A program made the translations under genes and the position numbers. From Gemmatimonadota bacterium (GTDB lineage: Bacteria; Gemmatimonadota; Gemmatimonadetes; Longimicrobiales; Gaopeijiaceae), in NCBI GenBank assembly GCA_029863645.1, contig JAOTVA010000010.1, forward strand, positions 1 through 62,490: 62,490 nt of DNA. Reading direction: 5' to 3'. The notes beneath the pieces are model-generated. The model saw only the letters and a program-made list of their open reading frames with translations. It made no database searches and was not told where the DNA came from. Below, piece by piece: positions 17,560 to 25,682 of this stretch. Numbering within the stretch: position 1 is the stretch's first letter; the number at the start of each line of letters is the position of its first letter.

Positions 17560-17751
17560 CTAGACGCTACAGGCCATGTCTTGAGCGCAGCACTGTGGCG
17601 ACTTGATCATCCCGTCGCCGTCGGGGCACTTCGACACGGCGACCGTGCGGCCGTCGGCGGTCGTGATCGAATCGTGCACCAGTTCCTCGCCGCATTTCGC
17701 GCAGGTCATGTTCACGCTCATGCCGCACTTGTCGCAGGTATACGTCGCCAT
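17560..17751 (-). CDS. Small zinc-ribbon-like protein
   Basis: A 63-residue cytosolic protein with two CxxC knuckles at the N-terminus (CDKCG and CAKCGEE) and a second Cys cluster at the C-terminus (CPDGDGMIKSPQCCAQDMAC). The first pair probably binds zinc; the C-terminal Cys-Cys and CxxxxC group could bind a second metal. GGAGGGTGA lies upstream of ATG at good distance, which supports a real gene despite its size. No family name assigned. Confidence 0.75.
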   Translation of the reverse strand: MATYTCDKCGMSVNMTCAKCGEELVHDSITTADGRTVAVSKCPDGDGMIKSPQCCAQDMACSV

Positions 17752-17824
17752 CGGGATTCACCCTCCGTGAGGATCGGTTTCGTCGGTCGGATGCCGGGAC
17801 ATTAGCAAGCAGGGTGGGTCGATG

Positions 17825-18235
17825 CTACCGGACGGCAAGCAGCTCTTCCACGGCGATGCGGTACTCCTCGAGCGCCTCCTCGACCAATCGCCTCGCTGTA
17901 ACCGGGTCGATGTCCCCAGCCGAGTACGCCGTGAGGACCGAACGGATCTGATCGGAGCCCCGGCCCATCAGGGGTTTGAGCGCCATCCGGGCATCTGCCC
18001 CGACACCGCGAAGACCCTTGAGCTTGATCGGCGTATGAATCGTCCGCGCCACGAGCTCGTCCTCGCTCCAAGACAGCCAATCCTCTCCAAGGCCGAGTGC
18101 GTCGGACGCAGCAGGTAGGCCGGCGCCTTTGCGGTGCACCTCTGGGCCCGTCACGGTCTGCGCCGCGAGAGGCGCAGCCGAGAGCCCGAGGCAGACAAGC
18201 ATGCCAGCTGCCGTACCGAAGGTGGCGCGTATCAT
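17825..18235 (-). CDS. Small secreted protein, function unknown, coupled to the cupin gene
   Basis: A 136-residue protein with a signal peptide (GMLVCLGLSAAPLAAQ) and a short helical C-terminus (DIDPVTARRLVEEALEEYRIAVEELLAVR). The middle holds SWSEDELVARTIHTPIKLKGLRGVG. No family recognised. Its ATG overlaps the stop codon of the cupin gene by four bases (ATGA), so the two are translationally coupled and it is the last gene of the operon that begins with the Asp-rich peptides. Confidence 0.7.
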   Translation of the reverse strand: MIRATFGTAAGMLVCLGLSAAPLAAQTVTGPEVHRKGAGLPAASDALGLGEDWLSWSEDELVARTIHTPIKLKGLRGVGADARMALKPLMGRGSDQIRSVLTAYSAGDIDPVTARRLVEEALEEYRIAVEELLAVR

Positions 18236-19431
18236 CCGCGGTATTCCCCGTCGGTCATCACGAACCCTTCACGCATGAGCGCGGAAATAACGACTCTGCG
18301 ACTCTCCCAATCGAGCCCGTCGTCCACGTCTCCTGCGCGGACGGGCTCCTCCTTCAGGAGCGACTCGAGCGTCCGAGTCGCGGCGGCCGGAAAATCGACC
18401 TCGCGTCCCAAGCTGACGACGACCACCCGCCCGTTCCGTTGCTCGAGCGACCCGGGCATCCCAGGACGCCACTGGACCTGATGAGTTTCCTCCAGTCCAG
18501 CCGACCCCGTCGCCTGGCGCAGAAGGTCCGTCGCCCTCGGTCGGAAGTAGTCATCGAACGAGCGCTGACGCTCAGCCAGTACGGCCCCAACGTCTACGGT
18601 CGACTCCAGGTCCTCGAGCATGTCGCGGAGTCGACGCGTCATCTCTTTCCCATCGGCGTCGAGCGACGAGGCACCGAACGGAACGTTGGCTCTCCAATCG
18701 GGCGACCGTTCGGCCACCTCCGACAGACAGTCGACGACGAAGTCCGCCCAGGTATACGCGATCACGCCAAGCGTGATATGCAATGAGACCGTGTCAGTCG
18801 TGACGGCGGCGTGCATGATCCCCCGAGGGATGTACAGCACTTCGCCGGCTTCAAGCGTGAATTCGGCCTCGACCGCGCCCGGCTCGTGTTGCTCGGGATC
18901 GAACTTCTGGTCCTTCAACGGAGTCTCCGGACCACCTCCGTAGATGCGCCAGCGCTTCGACCCCTCCACCTGCAGCACCAGGACATCGTGGGTGTCCCAG
19001 TGTGGCTTGAAGCCCTGCGAGTCCGGAGGCGTCAGGTAGATGTTGGTCTGCGTCCTTGCGAACGCCTGCCTCGCCAAGCCGGCGCTGAGCCGTCGCATGC
19101 CCTCGTGCCGGTCGTGGAGTGATCCGAAGATCACCGTTGAACCTGATGCGAACAGGCGCGCGACCTGCACGGGATCCACCATGCTGTCTCGCCAGACATA
19201 CTCGGCCGCGGGGACATCCTGGTCGGCCCGCACCACGCGCACGGTGGGATGCCGGATGCCATAAGTCCCCAGGATCTCGTCGAGCTGAGCGAGCGAGAGC
19301 AGATCGGCGAACCTGATGCGATCCTCGTTGCGGGCGTGGAGCCAGGTCTTACCTAGATGCGTCGCGACGAAGTCGGTCGAATCCGGCTCGTCTAGGATCC
19401 ACGCGAGGGCGTCGGACTCGAGCGTCAGCAT
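18232..19431 (-). CDS. JmjC-like cupin (Cupin_4, ribosomal-oxygenase-type 2-oxoglutarate dioxygenase)
   Basis: A 399-residue Fe(II)/2-oxoglutarate oxygenase-like protein. The metal triad is visible: His144 and Asp146 in KPHWDTHD and His207 in IPRGIMHAAV, followed by SLHITLG, a sequence typical of the YcfD/MINA/NO66 class. N-terminal FVATHLGKTWLHA and the C-terminal winged-helix-like tail (LLKEEPVRAGDVDD) fit that class. Known members hydroxylate Arg or His of ribosomal proteins; bacterial homologues also occur beside peptide genes. Here it starts 15 bases after the second of two Asp-rich Tat peptides and ends in an ATGA overlap with a small secreted protein. Substrate is therefore open. Confidence 0.88.
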   Translation of the reverse strand: MLTLESDALAWILDEPDSTDFVATHLGKTWLHARNEDRIRFADLLSLAQLDEILGTYGIRHPTVRVVRADQDVPAAEYVWRDSMVDPVQVARLFASGSTVIFGSLHDRHEGMRRLSAGLARQAFARTQTNIYLTPPDSQGFKPHWDTHDVLVLQVEGSKRWRIYGGGPETPLKDQKFDPEQHEPGAVEAEFTLEAGEVLYIPRGIMHAAVTTDTVSLHITLGVIAYTWADFVVDCLSEVAERSPDWRANVPFGASSLDADGKEMTRRLRDMLEDLESTVDVGAVLAERQRSFDDYFRPRATDLLRQATGSAGLEETHQVQWRPGMPGSLEQRNGRVVVVSLGREVDFPAAATRTLESLLKEEPVRAGDVDDGLDWESRRVVISALMREGFVMTDGEYRG

Positions 19432-19446
19432 CTTCTTAGGGGTTAC

Positions 19447-19698
19447 TCAGGCGCCGTCCGCGTCGCATCCGTCCGCGAAGTCCGCGTCGACGACGGGACT
19501 GTCGCTTTGATCGGAGTCGGACGTGATGGGATCGTTCACGTCGGAGTCGCAGGAGTCCGTGGGCTCGCACCCCAGCGTATATCCGAGGAGGCCGCTCAGG
19601 CCCGCGGCAAGCCCGAACCGGCCGAGAAACGTGCGTCTCTGGATGGTCCTAGACTCGATGTCGTTCGCCCGGATGGCCGGGCGTCCCTCACCTTCCAT
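19447..19698 (-). CDS. Tiny Tat-exported, lipobox-like, Asp-rich peptide B
   Basis: An 83-residue precursor. The leader contains the twin-Arg motif in RTIQRRTFLGRFG, a hydrophobic stretch (LAAGLSGLLGYTL) and Gly-Cys. The part after that Cys is 40 residues with 12 Asp, no Lys or Arg, and three Cys in total (positions 1, 7 and 35 of the mature part). It is a paralogue of peptide A directly upstream: RTIQRRTFLGRFG is identical in both, while the acidic tails differ in sequence. It ends 15 bases before the cupin start. Function unknown. The start is not fixed by a strong ribosome site. Confidence 0.7.
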   Translation of the reverse strand: MEGEGRPAIRANDIESRTIQRRTFLGRFGLAAGLSGLLGYTLGCEPTDSCDSDVNDPITSDSDQSDSPVVDADFADGCDADGA

Positions 19699-19709
19699 GG
19701 CGAAGAGAC

Positions 19710-19940
19710 CTAGTCGGAGTCGGCGGGGTCGCCGTCTGCGTCTACAGCATCGTCGGGGTCGAAGTCGGCAGGATCGCCGTCGGTGTCAGCCGAGTCGCTC
19801 CCACCGCAGCCCGCGGTCCAGCCCACTAGGCCGACCAGTCCCGCCACGGCGCCGAAGCGCCCCAGGAACGTGCGACGCTGGATGGTTCTCGCCTCGACGT
19901 CCTCTTCGCTGATCTTCGGCTTCTTCATCTTTGGATTCAT
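19710..19940 (-). CDS. Tiny Tat-exported, lipobox-like, Asp-rich peptide A
   Basis: A precursor of about 76 residues. The leader has RTIQRRTFLGRFG (twin Arg), a hydrophobic stretch (VAGLVGLVGWT) and Ala-Gly-Cys. The mature part is 32 residues with 13 Asp and no basic residue, and holds two copies of a decad of form DxDGDPADxD. The Asp/Gly spacing is reminiscent of calcium-binding loops. Starts at 19940 or 19928 are both possible; the longer frame to 19994 would place extra residues before the Tat motif. It is the first gene of a probable four-gene operon: peptide A, peptide B, cupin, small secreted protein. Confidence 0.7.
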   Translation of the reverse strand: MNPKMKKPKISEEDVEARTIQRRTFLGRFGAVAGLVGLVGWTAGCGGSDSADTDGDPADFDPDDAVDADGDPADSD

Positions 19941-20050
19941 GTGTGGAAAATAGGCCCCTCCGGATCCGTCCGCGAGTGTGTCATACAGGTCCAACGCTCA
20001 GGTCACGTATTTGGGACAAACCACCCCGAGCTTCGAGATGGAGAGCTTCC

Positions 20051-21151
20051 ATGTGGATTACACGATGGAACGGCCGTTGCGCCGCGCTAGCCCTCGGCCT
20101 TCTGGTCGGCGCCTGCCAGCCCACGACCGCGCCCGACCTGGGCATCGACTTCGACAGCGACGCGACGCTGTCTGCGTACGAGACGGTCGACAGCCTGTTC
20201 GCCTCGCCTGCTTTGGCGGGGTTCCAGGCCCTGAACGGCCGGACACCCTTTAGTGGCTCTGCCGCGGCCGTCGACGTCGTGGCAACGCTTGCCGGCTCCC
20301 CCCAGGCCGACGCCGGCCGGGCCTACGCGCTCGGGTTGGCAAGCAGAGTGCAGGACATTGGCCTCGGGAGTGGCCCGGCGGCCGCACCCATCATCTCAGA
20401 CCAGCATCGGGGCGTCACCTTCGTCTACGACCCCGACTCCGACGAGTACACCCAGGACCCCGAGCGAGAGGGAGCACCCTCGACCGGCGTGCGCTTCGTC
20501 CTCTACGAGACCGACCTTGCGGGCTTCCCCATCGTTGAGGAAGAGATCGGATACGCCGACCTCGTCGACGACGGCGATGAGAGCGCGGAGGATGTGGCGA
20601 TCCACCTGACCGTCGTCGCGCACGAGACAACGGTTCTCGAGTACACCGTCACGCTGGACGAGCTGGAGACGGGTGGCGCGCTCGCGGTACACGGTGCACT
20701 CCAGGACCACGACGGGGTCCAACTGGACTTCGTCATCGAGGCGACCGCGACCAACGTCGGTGAGCAGACGAGGTTGGACGTGGCGTTCGACCTGCGGGTC
20801 GATGTCCGCGACTTCAGCATCGTCGGGAGCGTGACCGGGATCGAGGAGGCCGTGGAGGGCGACGGCCATGTCGACCTCGTCGTGCGCCACCGCAACGACT
20901 CGATCCGACTCGCGGTCGATGGCCAAGGCGGCCAGATCGACGGCTCGATCTTCGTGAATGGCCGCCTGTTCGCGACCGTGACCGGAGACGCATCCGACCC
21001 CGTGATCGCGTCGGGCAGCGGCGAGCCCCTGACATTCAGGGAGCTTCTGGTGCTGCGACACATCATCGATGGTGTCGAGGACGTGTTCGACTTCCTGGAA
21101 GACCTACTCGACCCGGTCGACGAACTGATCATCCTTGCGATCATTCTCTAG
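20051..21151 (+). CDS. Lipoprotein, function unknown
   Basis: A 366-residue protein with a lipoprotein signal (CAALALGLLVGAC, Cys at residue 22). The mature part is acidic and beta-rich, with long alternating strands such as GVRFVLYETDLAGFPIVEEE, VAIHLTVVAHETTVLEYTV and RHRNDSIRLAVDGQGGQIDG, and a hydrophobic acidic C-terminus (DVFDFLEDLLDPVDELIILAIIL). No named family. GGAGAG lies five bases before ATG 20051, whereas the frame upstream of it lacks any signal. Divergent from the Asp-rich peptide operon; the promoters for both must lie in the 110-base gap. Confidence 0.75.
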   Translation: MWITRWNGRCAALALGLLVGACQPTTAPDLGIDFDSDATLSAYETVDSLFASPALAGFQALNGRTPFSGSAAAVDVVATLAGSPQADAGRAYALGLASRVQDIGLGSGPAAAPIISDQHRGVTFVYDPDSDEYTQDPEREGAPSTGVRFVLYETDLAGFPIVEEEIGYADLVDDGDESAEDVAIHLTVVAHETTVLEYTVTLDELETGGALAVHGALQDHDGVQLDFVIEATATNVGEQTRLDVAFDLRVDVRDFSIVGSVTGIEEAVEGDGHVDLVVRHRNDSIRLAVDGQGGQIDGSIFVNGRLFATVTGDASDPVIASGSGEPLTFRELLVLRHIIDGVEDVFDFLEDLLDPVDELIILAIIL

Positions 21152-21245
21152 CAAACCGTGGACTCCGGTCCGTCGTCGAGGCATCTTCGGGCGGCCTTGC
21201 CCCCGGGCGACGGATCGGAGCCCGCTCCTCAATGAAGAGGCAATC

Positions 21246-21854
21246 ATGCGCCGCATTCTCGCTGTGTCGTTCACGCTTTCCCTCCTTGCCGCGATCTCGA
21301 TGCAGTCCATCAGCGCGCAGGAGTCGACCACCCGAGGCTTCAACCTCGGGATCCACCTTTCGGCGGCCTCCATCGAGATCGACAACGAGCGGAGCAACGC
21401 CGGTGGTGGTGGTCTCTGGATCGGGTACGGCTTCAACCGCAGGGTCCAGCTCTTCCTGCAGCTCGACGGCGCGGAGTTCGACGTGAGTGACACCGACGTC
21501 ACCGGCACGTGGACCATGGGTCACGGAGACCTGGGCGTCCGTTTCCACTTCGCGAACTCGCTCAGGAGCTGGGTGCCCTACCTCCAGGCGGCTATCTCCG
21601 GGCGAGCCGTCAGCGTGGACAACGCCACGGTCGAGGGCACTCCCGAGACCGACGTCGCGCTGACAGGCGGCGCCCTCACCCTGGGTGGCGGGATTCTCTT
21701 CTACTTCAGCCAGAGCCTAGCCGCGGACCTACAGCTGCTCTGGAGCGGCGGCGAGTTCACGCAGGTCAAGGTGAACAACGTCACGGTCGACCTGACCAAC
21801 CCGTTGGAGGCGCAGTCTTCGCGCTTCAATATCGGCCTGTCCTGGTGGCCCTAG
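21246..21854 (+). CDS. Outer-membrane beta-barrel protein
   Basis: A 202-residue protein with a signal peptide (FTLSLLAAISMQSISAQ) and alternating amphipathic strands, for example GGGLWIGYGFNRRVQLFLQLDGAEF, HGDLGVRFHFANS, WVPYLQAAISGRAV and ADLQLLWSGGEFTQVKV, ending in an aromatic strand SRFNIGLSWWP. This is the pattern of small OmpA-like eight-stranded barrels. AAGAGG lies upstream of ATG 21246. It lies 94 bases after the lipoprotein gene on the same strand. Ligand or role unknown. Confidence 0.8.
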   Translation: MRRILAVSFTLSLLAAISMQSISAQESTTRGFNLGIHLSAASIEIDNERSNAGGGGLWIGYGFNRRVQLFLQLDGAEFDVSDTDVTGTWTMGHGDLGVRFHFANSLRSWVPYLQAAISGRAVSVDNATVEGTPETDVALTGGALTLGGGILFYFSQSLAADLQLLWSGGEFTQVKVNNVTVDLTNPLEAQSSRFNIGLSWWP

Positions 21855-21877
21855 GACAGCGCGGCAGTCTGCGCAGC

Positions 21878-22318
21878 TTAGGGAGAACGCGGGGGTCGTA
21901 GCCGATCCAACGCCGCCTGTTGCTCGGCGCTCAGGAGATTCTTGATGCGCACGAGCATCTCCATGTGCGCCTGCTTGATGTCCTTCTCGGTGTCCAGGAC
22001 GTTGTCGAGCTGATCCAGCGCCCGGTCCAGATCGACCCGCCTAGCGCTCATGATCTGCGTGAGGCTCTCCATCTCGTCCAACAGCTGCCACTGCAGCTGC
22101 ACCACACGCCCCTGAAGCTGTCCGAGAAGCTGGCTGATGGCGTCCCGCTGCGCGTCGGTCAGGTTGATCGCGCGACGGTGCTGCATGATGAGCTCGGGTG
22201 TGTAGAGCGCACCGAAGAGAGGATCGTCCTGCACCACCGGCTCCTGAGCGGCCAGTTGCGAAAGCGGCAGGACGAGGATGACGATCGCATAAAGCGTCGC
22301 GGGGCCTAGCCTCCTCAT
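21878..22318 (-). CDS. Exported Spy/CpxP-like helical protein
   Basis: A 146-residue protein with a signal peptide (AIVILVLPLSQLAAQ) and a wholly helical mature part: YTPELIMQHRRAINLTDAQRDAISQLLGQL then long amphipathic helices and a closing LLSAEQQAALDRLRP. This LTxxQ...L...Q pattern is that of the Spy/CpxP/heavy-metal-sensor-like family of periplasmic chaperones or stress sensors. Its ATG overlaps the stop of the putative anti-sigma gene by four bases. As the last gene of the sigma operon it may be the periplasmic sensor or effector of that switch. Confidence 0.8.
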   Translation of the reverse strand: MRRLGPATLYAIVILVLPLSQLAAQEPVVQDDPLFGALYTPELIMQHRRAINLTDAQRDAISQLLGQLQGRVVQLQWQLLDEMESLTQIMSARRVDLDRALDQLDNVLDTEKDIKQAHMEMLVRIKNLLSAEQQAALDRLRPPRSP

Positions 22319-22776
22319 AGGTTCTCCTCCTCGGAGGGCGTCTGGCGGGCAGGTAGAGCGGAGGGATCGAGGCCACGGACGGGCGCGCCGATGGACGGCA
22401 GAGAGCGTATCAGATCGAGCCCCGGTACGTCGAGGAGGCTCGAGGTCGGTGAAGTCCAGCTGACACCCGCGGACCCGCTCGAATAGGCGGCCACGAGGCG
22501 CTCGAAGTCCTCGTCACCGCTGGGACCCGTGTCGATGAGAAGCACGCCTGCCACCGACGCCGCGAGCGCGGCCGAGGCCCAAGCCCCCACGCGCATGAGC
22601 CGGCGTCGGCTGCCCGTGCCACCGGGCACGACTTCGAGGTTGGGGCGAGCTGCAGCCTGACGTTGGGCCTCAGCCATCATCGTCCCGAAGTCGGGTACGT
22701 TCCCCGACCGGGCCGTCTCGGCGCGAAGGGCCTGGTACGCCCCCTTCAGTCGATCTTCTTCTGGCTGCGTCGTCAC
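22315..22776 (-). CDS. Putative anti-sigma factor (single-pass membrane protein)
   Basis: A 153-residue protein with a cytosolic N-terminus (about 60 residues, helical), one membrane segment (GAWASAALAASVAGVLLI) and a short periplasmic part. It lacks a clear zinc-binding HxxxCxxC motif, so it is not a classic ZAS anti-sigma. The role is inferred from position: it overlaps the ECF sigma gene by four bases upstream and the Spy-like gene by four bases downstream, a layout typical of sigma/anti-sigma/sensor operons. Confidence 0.65.
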   Translation of the reverse strand: MTTQPEEDRLKGAYQALRAETARSGNVPDFGTMMAEAQRQAAARPNLEVVPGGTGSRRRLMRVGAWASAALAASVAGVLLIDTGPSGDEDFERLVAAYSSGSAGVSWTSPTSSLLDVPGLDLIRSLPSIGAPVRGLDPSALPARQTPSEEENL

Positions 22777-23318
22777 GGGGTTCCTCCGCCCACGTCTTCC
22801 GGGGAGAGCAGGCCTCTCAGCCGCTTCTTCCCACGCTCATAATGTACCCGGGCAGATCCCAGGGACACCTCCATTACCTCGGCTGCCTCGCGGATCGTCA
22901 GATCCTGGTAGAACACGAGGTGCATCACCTCACGCTGTCGGTCCGGCAGCTGGTCCAGCGCCTTCAGCAGCGTGCGGCTCCGCTCGGCGCGTTCTTGCAC
23001 CTCGTCGGGTTGCGGCACTGCCCGACCCCGAGCCGTCGGCTCCTGTGCCAACTTCTCCGCACGCTCCACATGCGAACGGGCCCGGCGGCGATACTCGCGA
23101 GCCGTCTGCCGAATGACGCCGAAAAGCCAGGTGCGGAAGGTCGACCGACCGCCGAACCGAGCCCTGCCCGAGATGACCTTCACGTAGGTGGTCTGCAAAA
23201 CGTCCTCTGCGTCTGATTCGTCCCATCCGCAGCAGCTCAACGTCCAGCCGAAGCTGTCGGTGTGGAGCGCTGCGAGCTGTGCCTCTAGCTCCGCCGGTGT
23301 GAACTCGGATGCGTGCAT
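22773..23318 (-). CDS. ECF-type RNA polymerase sigma factor
   Basis: A 181-residue sigma-70 family protein. Region 2 is seen in DAEDVLQTTYVKVISG and STFRTWLFGVIRQTAREYRRR; region 4 in LDQLPDRQREVMHLVFYQDLTIREAAEVMEVSLGSARVHYERGKKRL, with a helix-turn-helix. No region 3 or 1.1, as expected for ECF sigma factors. The stop codon overlaps the start of the putative anti-sigma gene. The 72-base gap upstream should contain its promoter, which ECF factors often drive themselves; I cannot define it by eye. Confidence 0.92.
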   Translation of the reverse strand: MHASEFTPAELEAQLAALHTDSFGWTLSCCGWDESDAEDVLQTTYVKVISGRARFGGRSTFRTWLFGVIRQTAREYRRRARSHVERAEKLAQEPTARGRAVPQPDEVQERAERSRTLLKALDQLPDRQREVMHLVFYQDLTIREAAEVMEVSLGSARVHYERGKKRLRGLLSPEDVGGGTP

Positions 23319-23390
23319 CGCGCCGTCGCTAGTGGCCTTGGCTCACAACTGAGTGACCTGCGGTCCCGACGTATATGACGCGCGCGACCG

Positions 23391-25634
23391 TCAGCGGGCG
23401 TTTAGCCTGATCGGCATGGTCATGGCGCCGTTCCCCGCCGAGTCCCACGCAGCGAAGCGCACCCAGGCCTGGCCGGTCGCGTCGAAGGGGATCGTGAATG
23501 TTTCGCTGCCGAACGCAGGCAGGTCGGTCGCCGACATGCGCCGCGACGTCGTCCGCACGCCATCCCCGAATACGACCTCCACAAAGTCCAGCGGGAACGT
23601 CCAAGAGACCTCGGCAACCACGCTCATGCCGGATCCGGAGCCCACGTAGCGGTGCGAGGGAACGAGTACCTCGCCCGAAGTCACGAAGTATTCCCCCTGC
23701 TCCAAGGCGCTCACGATCGGCGCGTAGTCCCCAGGCGACGGCAGGTCTCCGATGCGCAGGTAGCTCACGGGGCCGTTCGCATAGATGTCGTCGCCGGGCG
23801 CCTTGGTGTACGTCTCGGTGATGGCGAGCAAATATTTAGGCCTGAGCCCCGTCCCCGCGATCCAGTTGTTCATGTCGTCGAGGAGCGGAATCACCCGCTT
23901 GTCCGACAACCGTACCTCGGAAAGGTCGGAGCCCATCCCCCACCGCCACCCGACGCCGCGATAGCGGTCGTTCAAGAACTGCGGAGTCTCCCTCACCGCG
24001 TCGGGGTAGCCCGTCGATCCCTTTGTGCGAGGATGCGGCATGTACACGAGCATGTCCTCCGCGTCGATCATGTCCAGCATGTCTTCTACGCTACCGATGT
24101 TGTAGACCCGCCCGTACTCGGGGTGCTCCGTCACGAGCGGGGCCCCCGCTCCGCGCTCATCGACGTAGTAGACAGGGTGCGAGAAGAGCAGATCCCAGTG
24201 TCCGCCGAGCAGATTGCTGTTCTCCATCTGCGGCATGACCATGAACGTCTCGTCCGAGTGCCGCTCCGCACCGCGGAAGAGCCAGTGTTGCTCCTCGAGC
24301 TGTGTGTCCTCGCGGGGCCGGTCGACGGGACCTGCGATGTTGATGCCCGCCGAGCGCAGGACCTCGAAGTCCGAGAGCCGGGAGTCGACGCTCCCGGTCG
24401 CCATGAGCGTGCGACCCATGTCGGTGTGGTAGTGGCTCCCCATGACCTGATAACCGTCGAGGGGCTCGTAGACGTCACCGCGCGTGAACGCGAGTGCCCC
24501 CTCGAACGCTACCTCCGCCCCACCAAGCGTCGGGAAGAAATACGCGGCCATGTGCTGCTCGGTACCCGGCGGCGCGCTGTACAACGACCAGTTCGCCAGA
24601 TACCGGTCGACGACCTCCTGCTCGCCCTGGCGGATGCCAAAGCTGAAGGTGTCCGCGCCGTCCTTACGATACCAGTTGTTACCGACGTTGATCTCGACCT
24701 CCCGCGCCCAGAAGAACGTATGTGGAGGCGGGAATGCTGCGATCGCCAAACCGTTCGTCTCGGCCACGACGAGTCGGTTCGCGGCACGGAGGGCGACCGG
24801 GTCCTCGTTGATGGGGCCACGAAGGGAATACGACTGCTCCTGCGAGGCGATGTCCCTCCAGCGCACCCGGCTGTCCGGCCCCAGGTCGAGTCCCGTGAGA
24901 CCCGCGTCGTACTTGTAAGCGACGGACGGCAGATCCGTGGACGCGACGGCTTCGACACGGATGAGGTTCGTGCCCTCATACACGCTGACGACGAGCGCGC
25001 CCGTGAACGATCCGAGGGTTAGGCCGGGGAAGGTTACGCTGAGGCGTCTACCGTCGGTTCTGAGGGTGCAGCCGGAGGCACTGAACGCGGCCGTCCCCCT
25101 CCGGATCTCCTCTGCTGCGCGCGGCAGGCCCGGCTGCCCAGCGACCCCGGCGGCGGGCGGTGGATTGCCGCCGCTCACCTCGGTGCGTAAGTCGAGCGGG
25201 GCGTCCCAGAACACGTCCCACTTGTAGCGGTCGACAATGTCCTGGGTGAGCTCGACCCCCAGGTCTCGAAGCGGCGCGAGCTGCTGGTTGCTGATGCGGC
25301 GGAGGCCTTCCACGATCCTGAACTCGAAGCCCAGATTCGTGGCCACCGCGACCCAGTCGTCCACTTGGCCGGAACGAAGAGCCAGCTCGTCGATGACGGG
25401 GGTGCCGCCTCGGATGGCAAAGCGCAGGCTCACCCGTTCGTCCCCGCCCGCCGTCCACTCGACGGCCAGCACGCCTAGAGAGACCCGGGCTGTGACGTCC
25501 GCGCGTCTCACGTAGCCCGACATATCGCACGACAGCGTCGACGGCGCGGTCTGAGCGGATATATCCGAAGAGCAGACGAGGGCGGACGTGGCAAGGAGCG
25601 GACCTACATAGAAACGAGGCTGCAGCAGGTGCAT
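23391..25634 (-). CDS. Exported CehA/McbA-like (PHP-type) metallohydrolase
   Basis: A 747-residue protein with an N-terminal signal (VGPLLATSALVCSSDISAQ). The N-terminal half is beta-rich. From about residue 400, GSHYHTDMG, QMENSN, YMPHPRTKG and GWRWGMGSDLSEVRL give the His/Asp spacing of a PHP-type metal centre as in CehA/McbA-like proteins. The C-terminal 120 residues look like an Ig-like or carbohydrate-binding beta domain (VVAEVSWTFPLDFVEVVFGDG, FAAWDSAGNGAMTMPIRL). It starts 48 bases after the phosphatase gene on the same strand, so it could be the last gene of the kinase/phosphatase transcript. Substrate unknown; could act on phospho- or ester bonds. Confidence 0.65.
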   Translation of the reverse strand: MHLLQPRFYVGPLLATSALVCSSDISAQTAPSTLSCDMSGYVRRADVTARVSLGVLAVEWTAGGDERVSLRFAIRGGTPVIDELALRSGQVDDWVAVATNLGFEFRIVEGLRRISNQQLAPLRDLGVELTQDIVDRYKWDVFWDAPLDLRTEVSGGNPPPAAGVAGQPGLPRAAEEIRRGTAAFSASGCTLRTDGRRLSVTFPGLTLGSFTGALVVSVYEGTNLIRVEAVASTDLPSVAYKYDAGLTGLDLGPDSRVRWRDIASQEQSYSLRGPINEDPVALRAANRLVVAETNGLAIAAFPPPHTFFWAREVEINVGNNWYRKDGADTFSFGIRQGEQEVVDRYLANWSLYSAPPGTEQHMAAYFFPTLGGAEVAFEGALAFTRGDVYEPLDGYQVMGSHYHTDMGRTLMATGSVDSRLSDFEVLRSAGINIAGPVDRPREDTQLEEQHWLFRGAERHSDETFMVMPQMENSNLLGGHWDLLFSHPVYYVDERGAGAPLVTEHPEYGRVYNIGSVEDMLDMIDAEDMLVYMPHPRTKGSTGYPDAVRETPQFLNDRYRGVGWRWGMGSDLSEVRLSDKRVIPLLDDMNNWIAGTGLRPKYLLAITETYTKAPGDDIYANGPVSYLRIGDLPSPGDYAPIVSALEQGEYFVTSGEVLVPSHRYVGSGSGMSVVAEVSWTFPLDFVEVVFGDGVRTTSRRMSATDLPAFGSETFTIPFDATGQAWVRFAAWDSAGNGAMTMPIRLNAR

Positions 25635-25682
25635 GGACGATTCCGTGGAGTCGCGGGTCGATCGGATTCTAGCACGCCACGC

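Noticed and set aside
23652-25022. 456-codon frame opposite the PHP-type metallohydrolase
   Set aside because: Composition (Arg, Val, His, Asp-rich) is typical of antisense frames; the minus-strand gene has a signal peptide and metal motifs.
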